A stretch of DNA of 64,000 bases from Halorussus rarus (GTDB lineage: Archaea; Halobacteriota; Halobacteria; Halobacteriales; Haladaptataceae). Location: the NCBI RefSeq assembly GCF_003369835.1, contig NZ_QPMJ01000001.1:1421589-1485588 (forward strand), read 5' to 3'. The notes beneath the pieces are model-generated. The model saw only the letters and a program-made list of their open reading frames with translations, ran no database searches and was not told the DNA's origin. The position numbers and the translations under genes were made by a program. Positions 50,922 to 59,777 of this stretch are shown one piece after another. How positions within the stretch are numbered: the stretch's first letter is position 1; each line of letters opens with the position of its first letter.

Positions 50922-52283
50922 ATGAAACGCCGCTCGTTCCTCCGCCTCGCCGCCGGTGCAACGGCGGTGACCGCCGGTTGCGTCGGCGGGTCGGTCACCG
51001 ACGCCCGACTGGCCGACGGCGACGGGCCGGGCGGCACCGCGGCCCGGATGGCGGCGGCCGGCGCGGGTGGCCCAGGTGCCGGGAGTCGCGACCTCTCGGT
51101 CTCGGCGGTCGAGACCTTCGACCACGCCGTCCGGCTCAACGACCTCGGCACGGACCCCGGCGGCCGGGTCACCCCGTTCGCCGACCTGTCGGACCGCGAG
51201 CGCGAGGTCGTGCTGGCGGCGCTCTCCGGCGGCTACCGGACCGACGACCCGTCTGCGTGGCTCCGCCGGTTCGCCAGCGCGACCCCGTTCGTCGAGCGCG
51301 ACGGGACCTACTACCGGCTCGAGGACACCTTCCCCACCCACCGGGTCACCGCGGAAACAGTCGCCGAGAGCGACGTGACGGGCGAGACCGCCGACTACGA
51401 GACCTACCGGCGGGCGGTTACCCGCGAGGGCTACGTGGCCAGCGGGCTGCTGCGGCTCGCCCGCGACGGCGGCGTCGAGTTGAGCTACGTCTGGCCCGCG
51501 CTCGCCTCGTTCTTCGAGACCTACGACGCCGCCCGGTACCACGGCGACGTGGTCTCGTTCTCGATCGAAGTCACCGACGCCGGCCCGCCGTACGCGATCA
51601 CGGGCGCCGAGGTCCCGGTTTCGACGGCGGTGGACGGGTCGGTCTGGAACGCGGACGCGGCCGCCGCACGGACCCGGGGACTCCTCCGACGGGCGGGCCG
51701 CGCGACCGGCGCGTACGGGTTCGACCGCGCACCCCCGGGCCTGCTGGCGAACCTCCGGGAGCATCGGTACGTCCGGCTCGACGGGACGTTCTACACCACC
51801 TACGTCGAGGCGCACGACCCGGTTCCGGTCTCTGTGGCCGCGACGGTCCGGGACGGGCGGCTCCGGCTCTCGCTCCGGAACGACGGGGACGCGGGGCTCC
51901 GGCTCGCGTCGGGCGCGCCCCGGCCGTTCGGCGTCGTCAGGTGCGAGCCGGCAAGAGGCGCGGACTCCCGAGACGCCGCCCGACTCCTCTGGACCGACGC
52001 CTACGCCGCCAGCGACCGGGTCCGGACCGACGGCCGGCGCGTCGAGGCGACGGACGACCTCGCGCTGGTCACGACGGTCGGCCCCGGCGAGGCGATCGAC
52101 GAGACCTACGCGGTCCCGGCAGACCTCTCGCCGGGCGAGTACGCCGTGGAGGGGTCGCTCGACGTGGCGGGCCCCGAGCGCGACGAGACGGCCGGCGGGA
52201 CGACCGGGAAGGACCGCGGGACCACTGTAGCGAGTGCCGACGAGTCGACGGTTCGGTACCGCGTCACCTTCGAAGTCGAGTAG
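50922..52283 (+). CDS. Tat-exported lipoprotein, unknown function
   Basis: 453 residues from the ATG at 50922. The N-terminus has twin Arg and a lipobox-type Cys (KRRSFLRLAAGATAVTAGCV), so it is probably exported by Tat and lipid-anchored outside. The middle contains DLSDREREVVLAALSGGYRT, and the C-terminal half has beta-sandwich-like VSVAATVRDGRLRLSLRNDG and SPGEYAVEGSLDVAGPE, as in haloarchaeal secreted BsuPI/CARDB-like domains. No named family. TATA-like CATCTTTTTG at about 50889-50898. Confidence 0.75.
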   Translation: MKRRSFLRLAAGATAVTAGCVGGSVTDARLADGDGPGGTAARMAAAGAGGPGAGSRDLSVSAVETFDHAVRLNDLGTDPGGRVTPFADLSDREREVVLAALSGGYRTDDPSAWLRRFASATPFVERDGTYYRLEDTFPTHRVTAETVAESDVTGETADYETYRRAVTREGYVASGLLRLARDGGVELSYVWPALASFFETYDAARYHGDVVSFSIEVTDAGPPYAITGAEVPVSTAVDGSVWNADAAAARTRGLLRRAGRATGAYGFDRAPPGLLANLREHRYVRLDGTFYTTYVEAHDPVPVSVAATVRDGRLRLSLRNDGDAGLRLASGAPRPFGVVRCEPARGADSRDAARLLWTDAYAASDRVRTDGRRVEATDDLALVTTVGPGEAIDETYAVPADLSPGEYAVEGSLDVAGPERDETAGGTTGKDRGTTVASADESTVRYRVTFEVE

Positions 52284-52300
52284 CCGCGGACCGTCGGGCA

Positions 52301-52314
52301 GATATATAATTTAT
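52301..52314 (+). promoter_or_regulatory. TATA box of the MFS transporter gene
   Basis: GATATATAATTTAT is a strong, AT-rich TATA element about 60-70 bases before the ATG at 52372, followed by TTCTACAAAAG. The preceding lipoprotein gene ends at 52283. Confidence 0.5.
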
Positions 52315-52371
52315 TCTACAAAAGTTGGCTTCCGGAAGACGTCATTACGGTCCGTCGATTAGGACCTGGTG

Positions 52372-53643
52372 ATGGCCGAGTCGCGAGACCTGCTCCGCCG
52401 GTACTACCTGTTCCGGGCGACGAACTCGTCGGGCTTCTACCTCCCCGTCGCCGTCGTCATCCTCCGTGACAAGGGGTTCGGGCTCGACTTCGTCGGGCTG
52501 GCCTACGCGGTCTTCGCCTTCGGCATGCTGGTCTCCGAGGTTCCCTCCGGCTACGTCGGCGACTGGCTCGGCCGCCGGAGGAGCCTCGTCGCCGGCGCCG
52601 TCCTCCGGACGGTCGTCGTCCTCGCGTACCCGTTCGTCCAGTCGGGGTCGGTGTACTTGGTGCTCCACGTCGTCTGGGCGGCCGGCTGGGCGTTCCGGTC
52701 GGGGACCCAGGACGCGTGGCTGTACGAGATACTCCAGGCCAGGTACGACGAGTCGGCGTACGCGACCATCGAGAGCCGCGGGAACGTGGCAGAACTGGTG
52801 ATCTCCGCCGTGACCGCGATTCTCGGGGGACTGCTCTACAGCGTGAACCCCGCGTACCCGTTCCTGGCGAACGCCGGCCTCGCGACGCTCGGAATCCCGC
52901 TGCTGTACACCTTCCCGACCATCGAGCGCCTGAAGAACGGGGAATCGACCGGTTCCGGGGCGGAATCGGACGACGACCCCGCCGAGTCCGACGACGTCCT
53001 CACGGTCCGCGAGGCGGTCGGCATCCTCCGGCTCCAGGTCCGCCGGCCCGAGGTGCGATGGGTCGTCGCCTACGCCGCGCTGTTCAACTCGCTGTTCGTC
53101 GTGACCCGCATCTACGAGCAGCCCGCGCTGACGGCGGTCGGCGTGCCGGTCGCGGGATTCGGTGTGTTGTACGCCGGGTTCAAGTTGGTCTCGGCCGGCG
53201 CGGCCTCGACGGTCGGCTGGCTCCACGACCGGATCGGGACGCGGGGCGTGTTCCTCTCGCTGGTGCCGCTCTACGGGCTGGCGTACGCGAGCGTCGCGCT
53301 CGCTCCGATGCTCGTGATTCCGGTGCTGTTCCTCAACCGCGGGCTCCACACGATAGTCCGTCCGGTCCGCAACCAGTACCTCAACGACCGTCTGGCCGAC
53401 GTCGGCCGCGCGACGGTCCTGTCGGGCGCGTCGATGGCGCTGTCGCTCGTGGGCGGGGTCGCCCGCATCGTCGCCGGGCGGGCCGCGGAACTGCTCGGTC
53501 CGGTCGGCTTCCTCCCTTGGGCCGGGGTCGCGCTGTCGCTCGCGGCCGGCGGGCTCTGGGTGCTCGTCTCGCCGGTCCGACAGACGGGGACCCCGGAGGG
53601 CGCCGGCGCCGCCGATACGACGGGAGCGGCCCAGGTGGACTGA
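52372..53643 (+). CDS. MFS transporter
   Basis: 423 residues. Twelve or so membrane helices with the MFS signature in GDWLGRRRSLVAGAVLRTVV, between helices 2 and 3, and a long central acidic/Ser-rich loop (about 190-215, ESTGSGAESDDDPAESDDVL). Drug- or solute-efflux type; substrate unknown. A GTG one codon before the ATG is an alternative start. Convergent with the CoA ligase gene, whose stop is 22 bases away. Confidence 0.88.
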   Translation: MAESRDLLRRYYLFRATNSSGFYLPVAVVILRDKGFGLDFVGLAYAVFAFGMLVSEVPSGYVGDWLGRRRSLVAGAVLRTVVVLAYPFVQSGSVYLVLHVVWAAGWAFRSGTQDAWLYEILQARYDESAYATIESRGNVAELVISAVTAILGGLLYSVNPAYPFLANAGLATLGIPLLYTFPTIERLKNGESTGSGAESDDDPAESDDVLTVREAVGILRLQVRRPEVRWVVAYAALFNSLFVVTRIYEQPALTAVGVPVAGFGVLYAGFKLVSAGAASTVGWLHDRIGTRGVFLSLVPLYGLAYASVALAPMLVIPVLFLNRGLHTIVRPVRNQYLNDRLADVGRATVLSGASMALSLVGGVARIVAGRAAELLGPVGFLPWAGVALSLAAGGLWVLVSPVRQTGTPEGAGAADTTGAAQVD

Positions 53644-53665
53644 TTGGGGCCGCCCGTTCGTTCGC

Positions 53666-54961
53666 CTACTCCTCGTCGCGGTGGTCGTAGACGCGCTTGA
53701 CCTTGCCGACCTCGGTGCGGTCGATGACGCCCGGCCCGACCACCTCGATCTCGTCGGGCTTGACCTCCAGGGTCTCCTCGAGTTCCTCGCGGATGCGCCG
53801 CTTCAGTTCGTCGTGGCCGCCCTCGTAGTCCTCGTGGTACTCGACGGTGAGCTCCATCGTATCGAGGTTCCCCCGCCGGTAGAGGTCGATGCGGTAGTGG
53901 GGCGCGACGTCCGCGATGTCGACCATCACCTCCTCGATCTGGCTCGGATAGACGTTGATCCCGCGGACGATGATGAGGTCGTCGGTCCGTCCGGTCACGT
54001 TGCCCATCCGGGCGACGGTCCGGCCGCACTCGCACTCCTCGTAGGTCAGCGCGGTCATGTCGCCGGTCCGGTACCGGAGGACGGGCAGCGCCTCCTTCGT
54101 GAGCGTGGTGAGGACGAGTTCGCCCTCCTCGCCCTCCGGCAGGGGCTCGCCGGTCCGCGGGTCGACGACCTCCGGGAGGAAGTGGTCCTCCCAGACGTGG
54201 AGGCCGTTCTGGGCCTCCTCGCACTCGATGGAGACGCCCGGCCCGATGATCTCCGAGAGGCCGTACACGTCGACCGCGGTCACGTCGAGGGCCGCCTCGA
54301 TCTCCTCGCGCATCGGGTCGGTGAACGGTTCGGCGCCGATTACGACGGTGTCGAGCGGGAGCTCCCGGGGGTCGACGCCGCGCTCCTCGGCGGCCTCCGC
54401 GAGGTAGAGGCAGTAGGACGGCGTGCAGGCCAGCACGTCGCTCTCCATGTCCCGGAGCATGTCGAGCTGTCGGGCGGTGTTGCCCCCGCCGGTGGGGATG
54501 ACGCAGGCGCCGAGTTCCTCGACGCCGTCGTGGAATCCCAGACCGCCCGTGAACAGCCCGTAGCCGTAGGCGTTCTGGACGACCTGCTCGGGCCGGACGC
54601 CCGCGGCGTACAGCGACCTGGCCATCACCTCGCGCCAGACGCCCAGGTCCTCGTCGGTGTAGCTCACGATCTTGGGCTTGCCGGTCGTGCCCGACGAGGC
54701 GTGGATTCGTCGGACGTCGCCGCGGTCGACCGCGAACAGGCCGTCGGGGTACTCGTCGCGGAAGTCCTCCTTCCTGGTGAACGGGAGCTTCGAGATATCG
54801 TCGACGGACTCGACGTCGTGGGGGGCGACGCCGGCCTCGTCGAGGGCCTCGCGGTAGAAGTCGACGTTCTCGTAGGCGTAGGCGACGGTCTCGGCGAGCC
54901 GGTCGTCCTGGAGGTCGCGGAGCTCGTCCCGCGGGGCGGTCTCGATGTCGCTGTAGACCAT
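53666..54961 (-). CDS. paaK: phenylacetate-CoA ligase (PaaK-like)
   Basis: 431 residues from the ATG at 54959-54961; an ATG three codons earlier is possible. AMP-forming ANL-family enzyme: the P-loop-like IHASSGTTGKPKIVSYT, VYGLSEIIGPGVSIE, and LRYRTGDMTALT then GRTDDLIIVRGINVYPSQ. The C-terminal domain ends TEVGKVKRVYDH with the catalytic Lys. Activates phenylacetate or a related aryl acid to its CoA thioester. No other paa gene adjoins. Confidence 0.9.
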   Translation of the reverse strand: MVYSDIETAPRDELRDLQDDRLAETVAYAYENVDFYREALDEAGVAPHDVESVDDISKLPFTRKEDFRDEYPDGLFAVDRGDVRRIHASSGTTGKPKIVSYTDEDLGVWREVMARSLYAAGVRPEQVVQNAYGYGLFTGGLGFHDGVEELGACVIPTGGGNTARQLDMLRDMESDVLACTPSYCLYLAEAAEERGVDPRELPLDTVVIGAEPFTDPMREEIEAALDVTAVDVYGLSEIIGPGVSIECEEAQNGLHVWEDHFLPEVVDPRTGEPLPEGEEGELVLTTLTKEALPVLRYRTGDMTALTYEECECGRTVARMGNVTGRTDDLIIVRGINVYPSQIEEVMVDIADVAPHYRIDLYRRGNLDTMELTVEYHEDYEGGHDELKRRIREELEETLEVKPDEIEVVGPGVIDRTEVGKVKRVYDHRDEE

Positions 54962-54988
54962 GACGAACAATAATGCGCGATACGGCGT

Positions 54989-55588
54989 CTAAATACTTTG
55001 GTCGGTCGTCGCGTTCGCCCACGTCAGGTCCCGGTCGTCCGCTTGCTGATAGAGGTGAGGACAGCGTCCCCGGAGCGGACTGGTGTAGCTGCCCGAGCAG
55101 CCCGCGTACTCGCCGTTCTCCAGCCAGAGGATCTCGACGCCGTGGGCGTCCGGCAGGATACCCTCGGGACTGCCGCCGGTCGCCGTCGTCTCGATGCGGT
55201 ACTGAACGCCCAGTTCGCACGAGGCGTTCGACGCGACCTCGCCGTCGCCGCGGGACTCGACGTGGACCCGGAAGGTGCTGAGGTCGGCGCCGGGCGGCGA
55301 GGTGCGCTCGACCCATGCCGAGAGGTCGGCGTCGGGATCGCCGGTCGCGACGAACGAGACCCGGGTGTGGTTCCCGCCGCCGCCGGAGCCGCTCGCGTAG
55401 TTCGACACGGCGTCCCGGCAGCCCGCGTCGATACGTTCGAGCGACGAGACTCGCAGTTCGCTGGGGCCGGTGTGGTCGGAGAAGCCGGGGAGCGCGTTCA
55501 CCGCCTTCGGTTCGCCGCCGGTCAGGAGGAGACCGACGACGAACGCCAGGAGGAGGGCGTCCTTCAGTCGTCGAGCGTCGGGGACCAT
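54989..55588 (-). CDS. secreted or anchored Cys-containing hypothetical protein
   Basis: 199 residues. One hydrophobic N-terminal segment (LKDALLLAFVVGLLLTGG) as signal or anchor, and Cys residues at four places outside (DAGCRDAV, NASCELG, AGCSGSY, GRCPHLY) likely paired in disulfides, with a Gly-rich loop GSGGGGNHT. I recognise no domain. It may be a haloarchaeal envelope protein. Confidence 0.65.
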   Translation of the reverse strand: MVPDARRLKDALLLAFVVGLLLTGGEPKAVNALPGFSDHTGPSELRVSSLERIDAGCRDAVSNYASGSGGGGNHTRVSFVATGDPDADLSAWVERTSPPGADLSTFRVHVESRGDGEVASNASCELGVQYRIETTATGGSPEGILPDAHGVEILWLENGEYAGCSGSYTSPLRGRCPHLYQQADDRDLTWANATTDQSI

Positions 55589-55651
55589 GGCCGGCGGTTC
55601 CGAGTGTCGGCGAATAAACGCGTCGCTTCCGCCGTCCGAGGGCAGCCCCCC

Positions 55652-56800
55652 TCAGAAGACGGAGTGGACGACCGCCAGCGAGACGGCGCTCACCACCGCG
55701 AGCGTGAGCGCGACGACTGCGAGCGGTCGGATCCCGGTTTCGCGCAGTTCGTCCGCCGCGATACTGGTTCCGAGGCCCGCGAACGCCACGAGGAACGCCC
55801 AGCGGTACGCCCGTTCGATGCGAGTCAGTTGGGCGTCGGTGAACACGCCCGCACTGGCCAGAACCACCATCGCGAGGAAGCCGAGCACGAACTTCGGGAA
55901 GCCGTGCCAGAGGCTCCGGAGGAACGACGCCCTCGACCGGGACCTCGATTCCGTCCCGGCTTTCGGCGCGGACCCGACCGCCGACTCGGTCGGCGCCCCT
56001 GACGGGGACTCCGACTCGGCGTCGGATTCGGATTCGGAGCCCGTGTCGTATCCGGTGTTCGCATCGGATTCGGGACTTGCGTCGGGGTCGGGACTCCGAT
56101 CGGCGTACAGAATCGAATACCCGACGACCAGTCCGCCTATCAGGACGTTCCGGGCGAGTTTCGCCACCGTCGCCCACTGCCCGGCGACGTCCGAGTAGGC
56201 GAACCCGGCGGCCGTCACGGGGCCCGTGCTGAACATCGTGAGGCCCGCCCAGATACCGAACACCCTGTCGGGGAGTCCGAGAACCCCACCCAGCACGGGG
56301 TACGCGAAGAGCGTGACCGCGTCGAAGACCAGGATCGCGCTGGTCGCGTACGCGACCTGCTCCTCGTCGGCCCGGACCGCGCCGGCGACCGCGACGACCG
56401 CCGAGACGCCGCAGACGCTCGCGCCCGCCGCGACCAGCGACCCGAGTCGGCGCTGGAGGTCCAAGCCCCGCGCGAGCGACTCCGCGACGACCAGCGTGAA
56501 CCCGACGACGCCGACCACGGTGACGAGCAGGGTCGGGCCGGCGGCGACCAGAGCGTCGAGCGAGACGCGGACGCCCATGAGGACGATGCCCACCTCCAGC
56601 CAGAGCGCGTAGGTTCCGGCGCCTGGCTCGAAGTCGCTGGGGACGCCGACGGTGTTGGCGAGGACGCCGCCGACGAGAACCGCCGCGAGGAGTTCGGGTA
56701 CCGGCGCGACCGCCGCGACACCCCACGCCAGAAGTGCGATGGCGACGAGGAGTCCGAGCCCCGGGAGCAGGTCGGACGGCGAGGGACGAGCCGACGCCAT
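55652..56800 (-). CDS. YeiH-type (UPF0324) membrane exporter
   Basis: 382 residues from the ATG at 56798-56800. About ten membrane helices typical of YeiH putative sulfate exporters, with LEVGIVLMGVRVSLDALVAA, VAAGASVCGVSAVVAVAGAV and the ending GLGTSIAADELRETGIRPLA. An unusual hydrophilic, Asp/Ser/Glu-rich insert of about 55 residues (around 232-290) lies between membrane segments. An upstream in-frame ATG at 56884 adds a Pro/Gly/Arg-rich stretch and is rejected. Substrate unproven. Confidence 0.85.
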   Translation of the reverse strand: MASARPSPSDLLPGLGLLVAIALLAWGVAAVAPVPELLAAVLVGGVLANTVGVPSDFEPGAGTYALWLEVGIVLMGVRVSLDALVAAGPTLLVTVVGVVGFTLVVAESLARGLDLQRRLGSLVAAGASVCGVSAVVAVAGAVRADEEQVAYATSAILVFDAVTLFAYPVLGGVLGLPDRVFGIWAGLTMFSTGPVTAAGFAYSDVAGQWATVAKLARNVLIGGLVVGYSILYADRSPDPDASPESDANTGYDTGSESESDAESESPSGAPTESAVGSAPKAGTESRSRSRASFLRSLWHGFPKFVLGFLAMVVLASAGVFTDAQLTRIERAYRWAFLVAFAGLGTSIAADELRETGIRPLAVVALTLAVVSAVSLAVVHSVF

Positions 56801-57054
56801 CGCTAGACGGCGACCCACACCGCCGCGACTTCGGGGCGGCCGACCGCCACCGCACGCCGGCCCCGGTCGAGGCCGGCCCGCCATCGACTCGTCCGGTCAG
56901 GGGGCTCTCGCAGCGAATCTGGGCCTGCCATTCGGTCGGAACTGCCGCCTCCGGGCGGTTAGGCTTTCGGGTTCGGCGGGACGCCGGGCGAGTTCGCGGC
57001 CGGACAACGTCCGCCGGCGGCAGCTATTTCCTCCGAGACCCACACAGTCCACCC

Positions 57055-58233
57055 ATGCGCGACGCCTACCTCGTCGGCGCGGCCCAGACCGACTTCGGGT
57101 CGTTCCCCGACGAAAGCTACCGGTCGCTGTTCCGCACCGCGTTCGAGCGGGCCCGCGCGTCGGTGCCCTCGGGCCTCGACCCCGACGACGTGGACGAGGC
57201 GGTCGTCGGCACCCTCGGCGTCGGCGGGCGCCAGCTCGGCCTCTCCGGGCCGGCCGCCACCGAGCACGTCGGCCTCCACGGGATTCCGACGACCCGGGTC
57301 GAGAACGCCTGCGCGGCCTCGGGGTACGCCGTCCGGCAGGCGGTCCAGGCGGTCCGCTCGGGGATGGCCGACGTGGTGCTGGCCGGCGGGGTCGAGATCA
57401 TGACCGACATGTCCGGCGACGCCACCAAGTACTGGCTCAGCGTCTCGGGCGAGACCGAGTGGGAGCGGCTCTCGGGCACCACCTTCGCGGGCGTCTACGC
57501 CCAGATGGCCGACGCCCACATGGCGGAGTACGGCACGGACAGCGAGGCGCTCTCGCACGTCGCGGTGAAGAACCACCGGAACGGCGCGAGGAACCCCCAC
57601 GCCCAGCTCGGCTTCGAGTGCTCGCTCGAAGACGCCGAGAACGCCCCGACCGTGGCCGACCCCCTGACGCTCTACCACTGCTGTCCGACCACCGACGGGG
57701 CCGCAGCCACCATCGTCGCGAGCGAGGACGTCGTCGGCGAGTACACCGACGACCCCATCCGCATCGCGGGCGTCGGCGCGGCCAGCGACGCAGTGGGGCT
57801 GTTCCAGCGCGACAGCTACACCGGTATCGAGGCATCCCAGCGCGCGGCCGAGACCGCCTACGAGCGGGCCGGCGTCGGTCCCGACGACCTCGACTTCGCG
57901 GAGGTCCACGACTGCTTCGCCATCGCCGAGATACTGGCCTACGAGGACCTGGGCTTCTGCGAGCCCGGCGAGGGCGGGGACCTCGCGGCGTCGGGCCGCA
58001 CCGCACTCGACGGCGACCTGCCGGTCAACACCTCCGGCGGCCTCAAGTCGAAGGGCCACCCCATCGGCGCGACCGGGGCCGGCCAGGTCGCGGAGGCGTT
58101 CAAGCAACTCTCGGCCGAGGCCGGCGACCGCCAGGTCGAGGGCGCGACCCGCGGCCTGACCCACAACGTCGGCGGGAGCGGCGGCGCGGCCGTGGTCCAC
58201 GTGTTCGAGAAGGAACGGGAGGTGGCGCGATGA
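57055..58233 (+). CDS. thiolase-family acyltransferase
   Basis: 392 residues from the ATG at 57055. Archaeal SCP2-like thiolase with the nucleophile in VENACAASGYAVRQAV, EVHDCFAIAEILAYEDLG, KGHPIGATGAGQVAEAF and the C-terminal NVGGSGGAAVVHVF. Its stop overlaps the start of the HMGCS-like/DUF35 fusion (ATGA at 58230-58233), so the two are made together. With the dehydrogenase and hydratase downstream this suggests an acyl-CoA degradation or synthesis module. Confidence 0.92.
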   Translation: MRDAYLVGAAQTDFGSFPDESYRSLFRTAFERARASVPSGLDPDDVDEAVVGTLGVGGRQLGLSGPAATEHVGLHGIPTTRVENACAASGYAVRQAVQAVRSGMADVVLAGGVEIMTDMSGDATKYWLSVSGETEWERLSGTTFAGVYAQMADAHMAEYGTDSEALSHVAVKNHRNGARNPHAQLGFECSLEDAENAPTVADPLTLYHCCPTTDGAAATIVASEDVVGEYTDDPIRIAGVGAASDAVGLFQRDSYTGIEASQRAAETAYERAGVGPDDLDFAEVHDCFAIAEILAYEDLGFCEPGEGGDLAASGRTALDGDLPVNTSGGLKSKGHPIGATGAGQVAEAFKQLSAEAGDRQVEGATRGLTHNVGGSGGAAVVHVFEKEREVAR

Positions 58234-59777
58234 CCGACGCCGAGATCGGGAGCGATTCCGCGCCCCGAATCGAGGCCGTCGGCGCGTACGCACCGCGATT
58301 CCGCGTCTCCGCCGAGGCGTTCGAGGAAGCCTGGGGGCAGTTCCACGCCGCCGGCGTGAACGAGAAGGCGGTGCCCGACGCCGACGAGGACGCGGTGACG
58401 ATGGCCTTCGAGGCCGCCGCCCAGGCGCTCGACGCGGCGGACCGCGAGGGCGGGGAAGTGGCGTTCCTCGCGTTCGCCACGACCACGCCGCCGCTGGCCG
58501 AGGAGGACCTGACCGCCCGGCTAGGCGGGATGCTGTCGGTCCCGGAGGACGCCACCCGGCACACCTTCACCGGGAGCACCCGGGCCGGGACCCGGGCGCT
58601 CGACGCCGCACTGTCGGCCGGTCCGTGGGAGAACGGGGGGTCGGCAGACGGCGAGGGCGTCGGCCTCGTCGTCGCGGCGGACTGCCCCCGGGGCGAACCG
58701 GACAGCGACGAGGACCACGCCGCCGGGGCGGGCGCAGCCGCCTTCGTCCTCTCGGAGTCCGGCGGTCCCGGCGGCGGTGCCGTTGTCCGCGAGTGCGCCG
58801 AGTACGCCGCGGAGTACCCCGGAACCCGGTTCCGGCGGACCGGCGAGGAGACCGTCGGGGGACTCGGCGCGACGGGCTACGAGCGCCAGGCGTTCACCGA
58901 GACGCTGGCCGGCGCGGTCGACCAGTTGGACCTCGATGGCTCGGAGATCGACGCCGCGGCGGTCCAGTCGCCCGACGGCAAACTCCCCTACCGTGCGGCG
59001 GGGGCGCTCGGCGTCGACGCCGAGACTATCAAGCGCGGCGCGACGGTCCACGACCTCGGCGACACCGGCGCGGCGAGCGTCCCGCTCGGCCTCGCTACCG
59101 CGCTCGCGGAGGGTCATCAACGCGTCGTCGCCGCCGCGTTCGGCAGCGGCGCGGGCGCCGACGCCCTGCTGGTCGAGACCGCCGGTAGCGACGGAGTCGC
59201 GGCGTCGCTCGCGCTCGACGACGGCGAGTCGGTGAGCTACGCCGAGTACCTCCGCAAGCGCGGGGAGCTCACCTCGGGCCCGCCCGAGGGCGGCGGGGCG
59301 TACGTCAGCGTCCCGTCGTGGCGCCGGACGCTCGACCAGCGCCACCGCCTGGTCGCGGGCCGGTGTCCGGACTGCGGCGGCCTGAACTTCCCGCCGGAGG
59401 GCGCGTGCAACGACTGCAAGTCGCTGGTCGAGGAGTACGACGACGTGACGCTGACTGGCGAGGGGATAGTAGAGGCCGCGACGGTCATCTCGCAGGGCGG
59501 CGCACCCCCGGAGTTCGCCGAGCAACAGGCCCAGTCGGGCGACTTCGCGGTCGCGGTGGTCGCGCTGGACGGTCCGGAAGGCGGTGAGGTGAGCGAAGCG
59601 ACCCGAACCTCGTCGGAGCCTCGCTCCGACGGCGGGTCGGCGAGCGTCCCGGCGCAGGTCGTGGCCGCGGACCCCGAGGACGTGACCATCGGCGACAGCG
59701 TCGAGACGACGATGCGCCGCATCTACACGCAGGAGGGCGTGACGCGGTACGGATTCAAGGTGCGGCCGGTCGAGTAG
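58230..59777 (+). CDS. HMG-CoA-synthase-like domain fused to DUF35, catalytic triad lost
   Basis: 515 residues. The first about 350 are HMG-CoA-synthase/thiolase-like (SAPRIEAVGAYAPRFRVSAE, DDGESVSYAEYLRKRG); the last about 150 are a DUF35 zinc ribbon (RCPDCGGLNFPPEGACNDCK) with OB fold. All three HMGCS catalytic positions differ: the Glu motif reads AFATTTPPLAE, the Cys motif TFTGSTRAGTRAL (Thr for Cys) and the His motif AVQSPDGKLPYR (Gln for His). It is therefore probably a non-catalytic partner holding the thiolase (inference). An in-frame insert near residue 455-470 is encoded around a palindrome (59611-59631). Confidence 0.88.
   Translation: MTDAEIGSDSAPRIEAVGAYAPRFRVSAEAFEEAWGQFHAAGVNEKAVPDADEDAVTMAFEAAAQALDAADREGGEVAFLAFATTTPPLAEEDLTARLGGMLSVPEDATRHTFTGSTRAGTRALDAALSAGPWENGGSADGEGVGLVVAADCPRGEPDSDEDHAAGAGAAAFVLSESGGPGGGAVVRECAEYAAEYPGTRFRRTGEETVGGLGATGYERQAFTETLAGAVDQLDLDGSEIDAAAVQSPDGKLPYRAAGALGVDAETIKRGATVHDLGDTGAASVPLGLATALAEGHQRVVAAAFGSGAGADALLVETAGSDGVAASLALDDGESVSYAEYLRKRGELTSGPPEGGGAYVSVPSWRRTLDQRHRLVAGRCPDCGGLNFPPEGACNDCKSLVEEYDDVTLTGEGIVEAATVISQGGAPPEFAEQQAQSGDFAVAVVALDGPEGGEVSEATRTSSEPRSDGGSASVPAQVVAADPEDVTIGDSVETTMRRIYTQEGVTRYGFKVRPVE
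59611..59631. repeat. perfect hairpin inside the HMGCS-DUF35 gene
   Basis: CGTCGGAGC (59611-59619) and GCTCCGACG (59623-59631) around CTC. It encodes part of EVSEATRTSSEPRSDGGSAS, a low-complexity in-frame stretch in the OB-fold region. Confidence 0.55.

Noticed and set aside
53271-56855. A 1194-residue open frame spanning several genes on the minus strand.
   Set aside because: It is an out-of-frame shadow across the CoA ligase, the hypothetical and the YeiH gene, with Arg/Pro-rich composition.
58230-59777. Assignment as functional HMG-CoA synthase of the mevalonate pathway.
   Set aside because: The catalytic Glu, Cys and His motifs are all replaced, and the DUF35 fusion and thiolase coupling point to another role.
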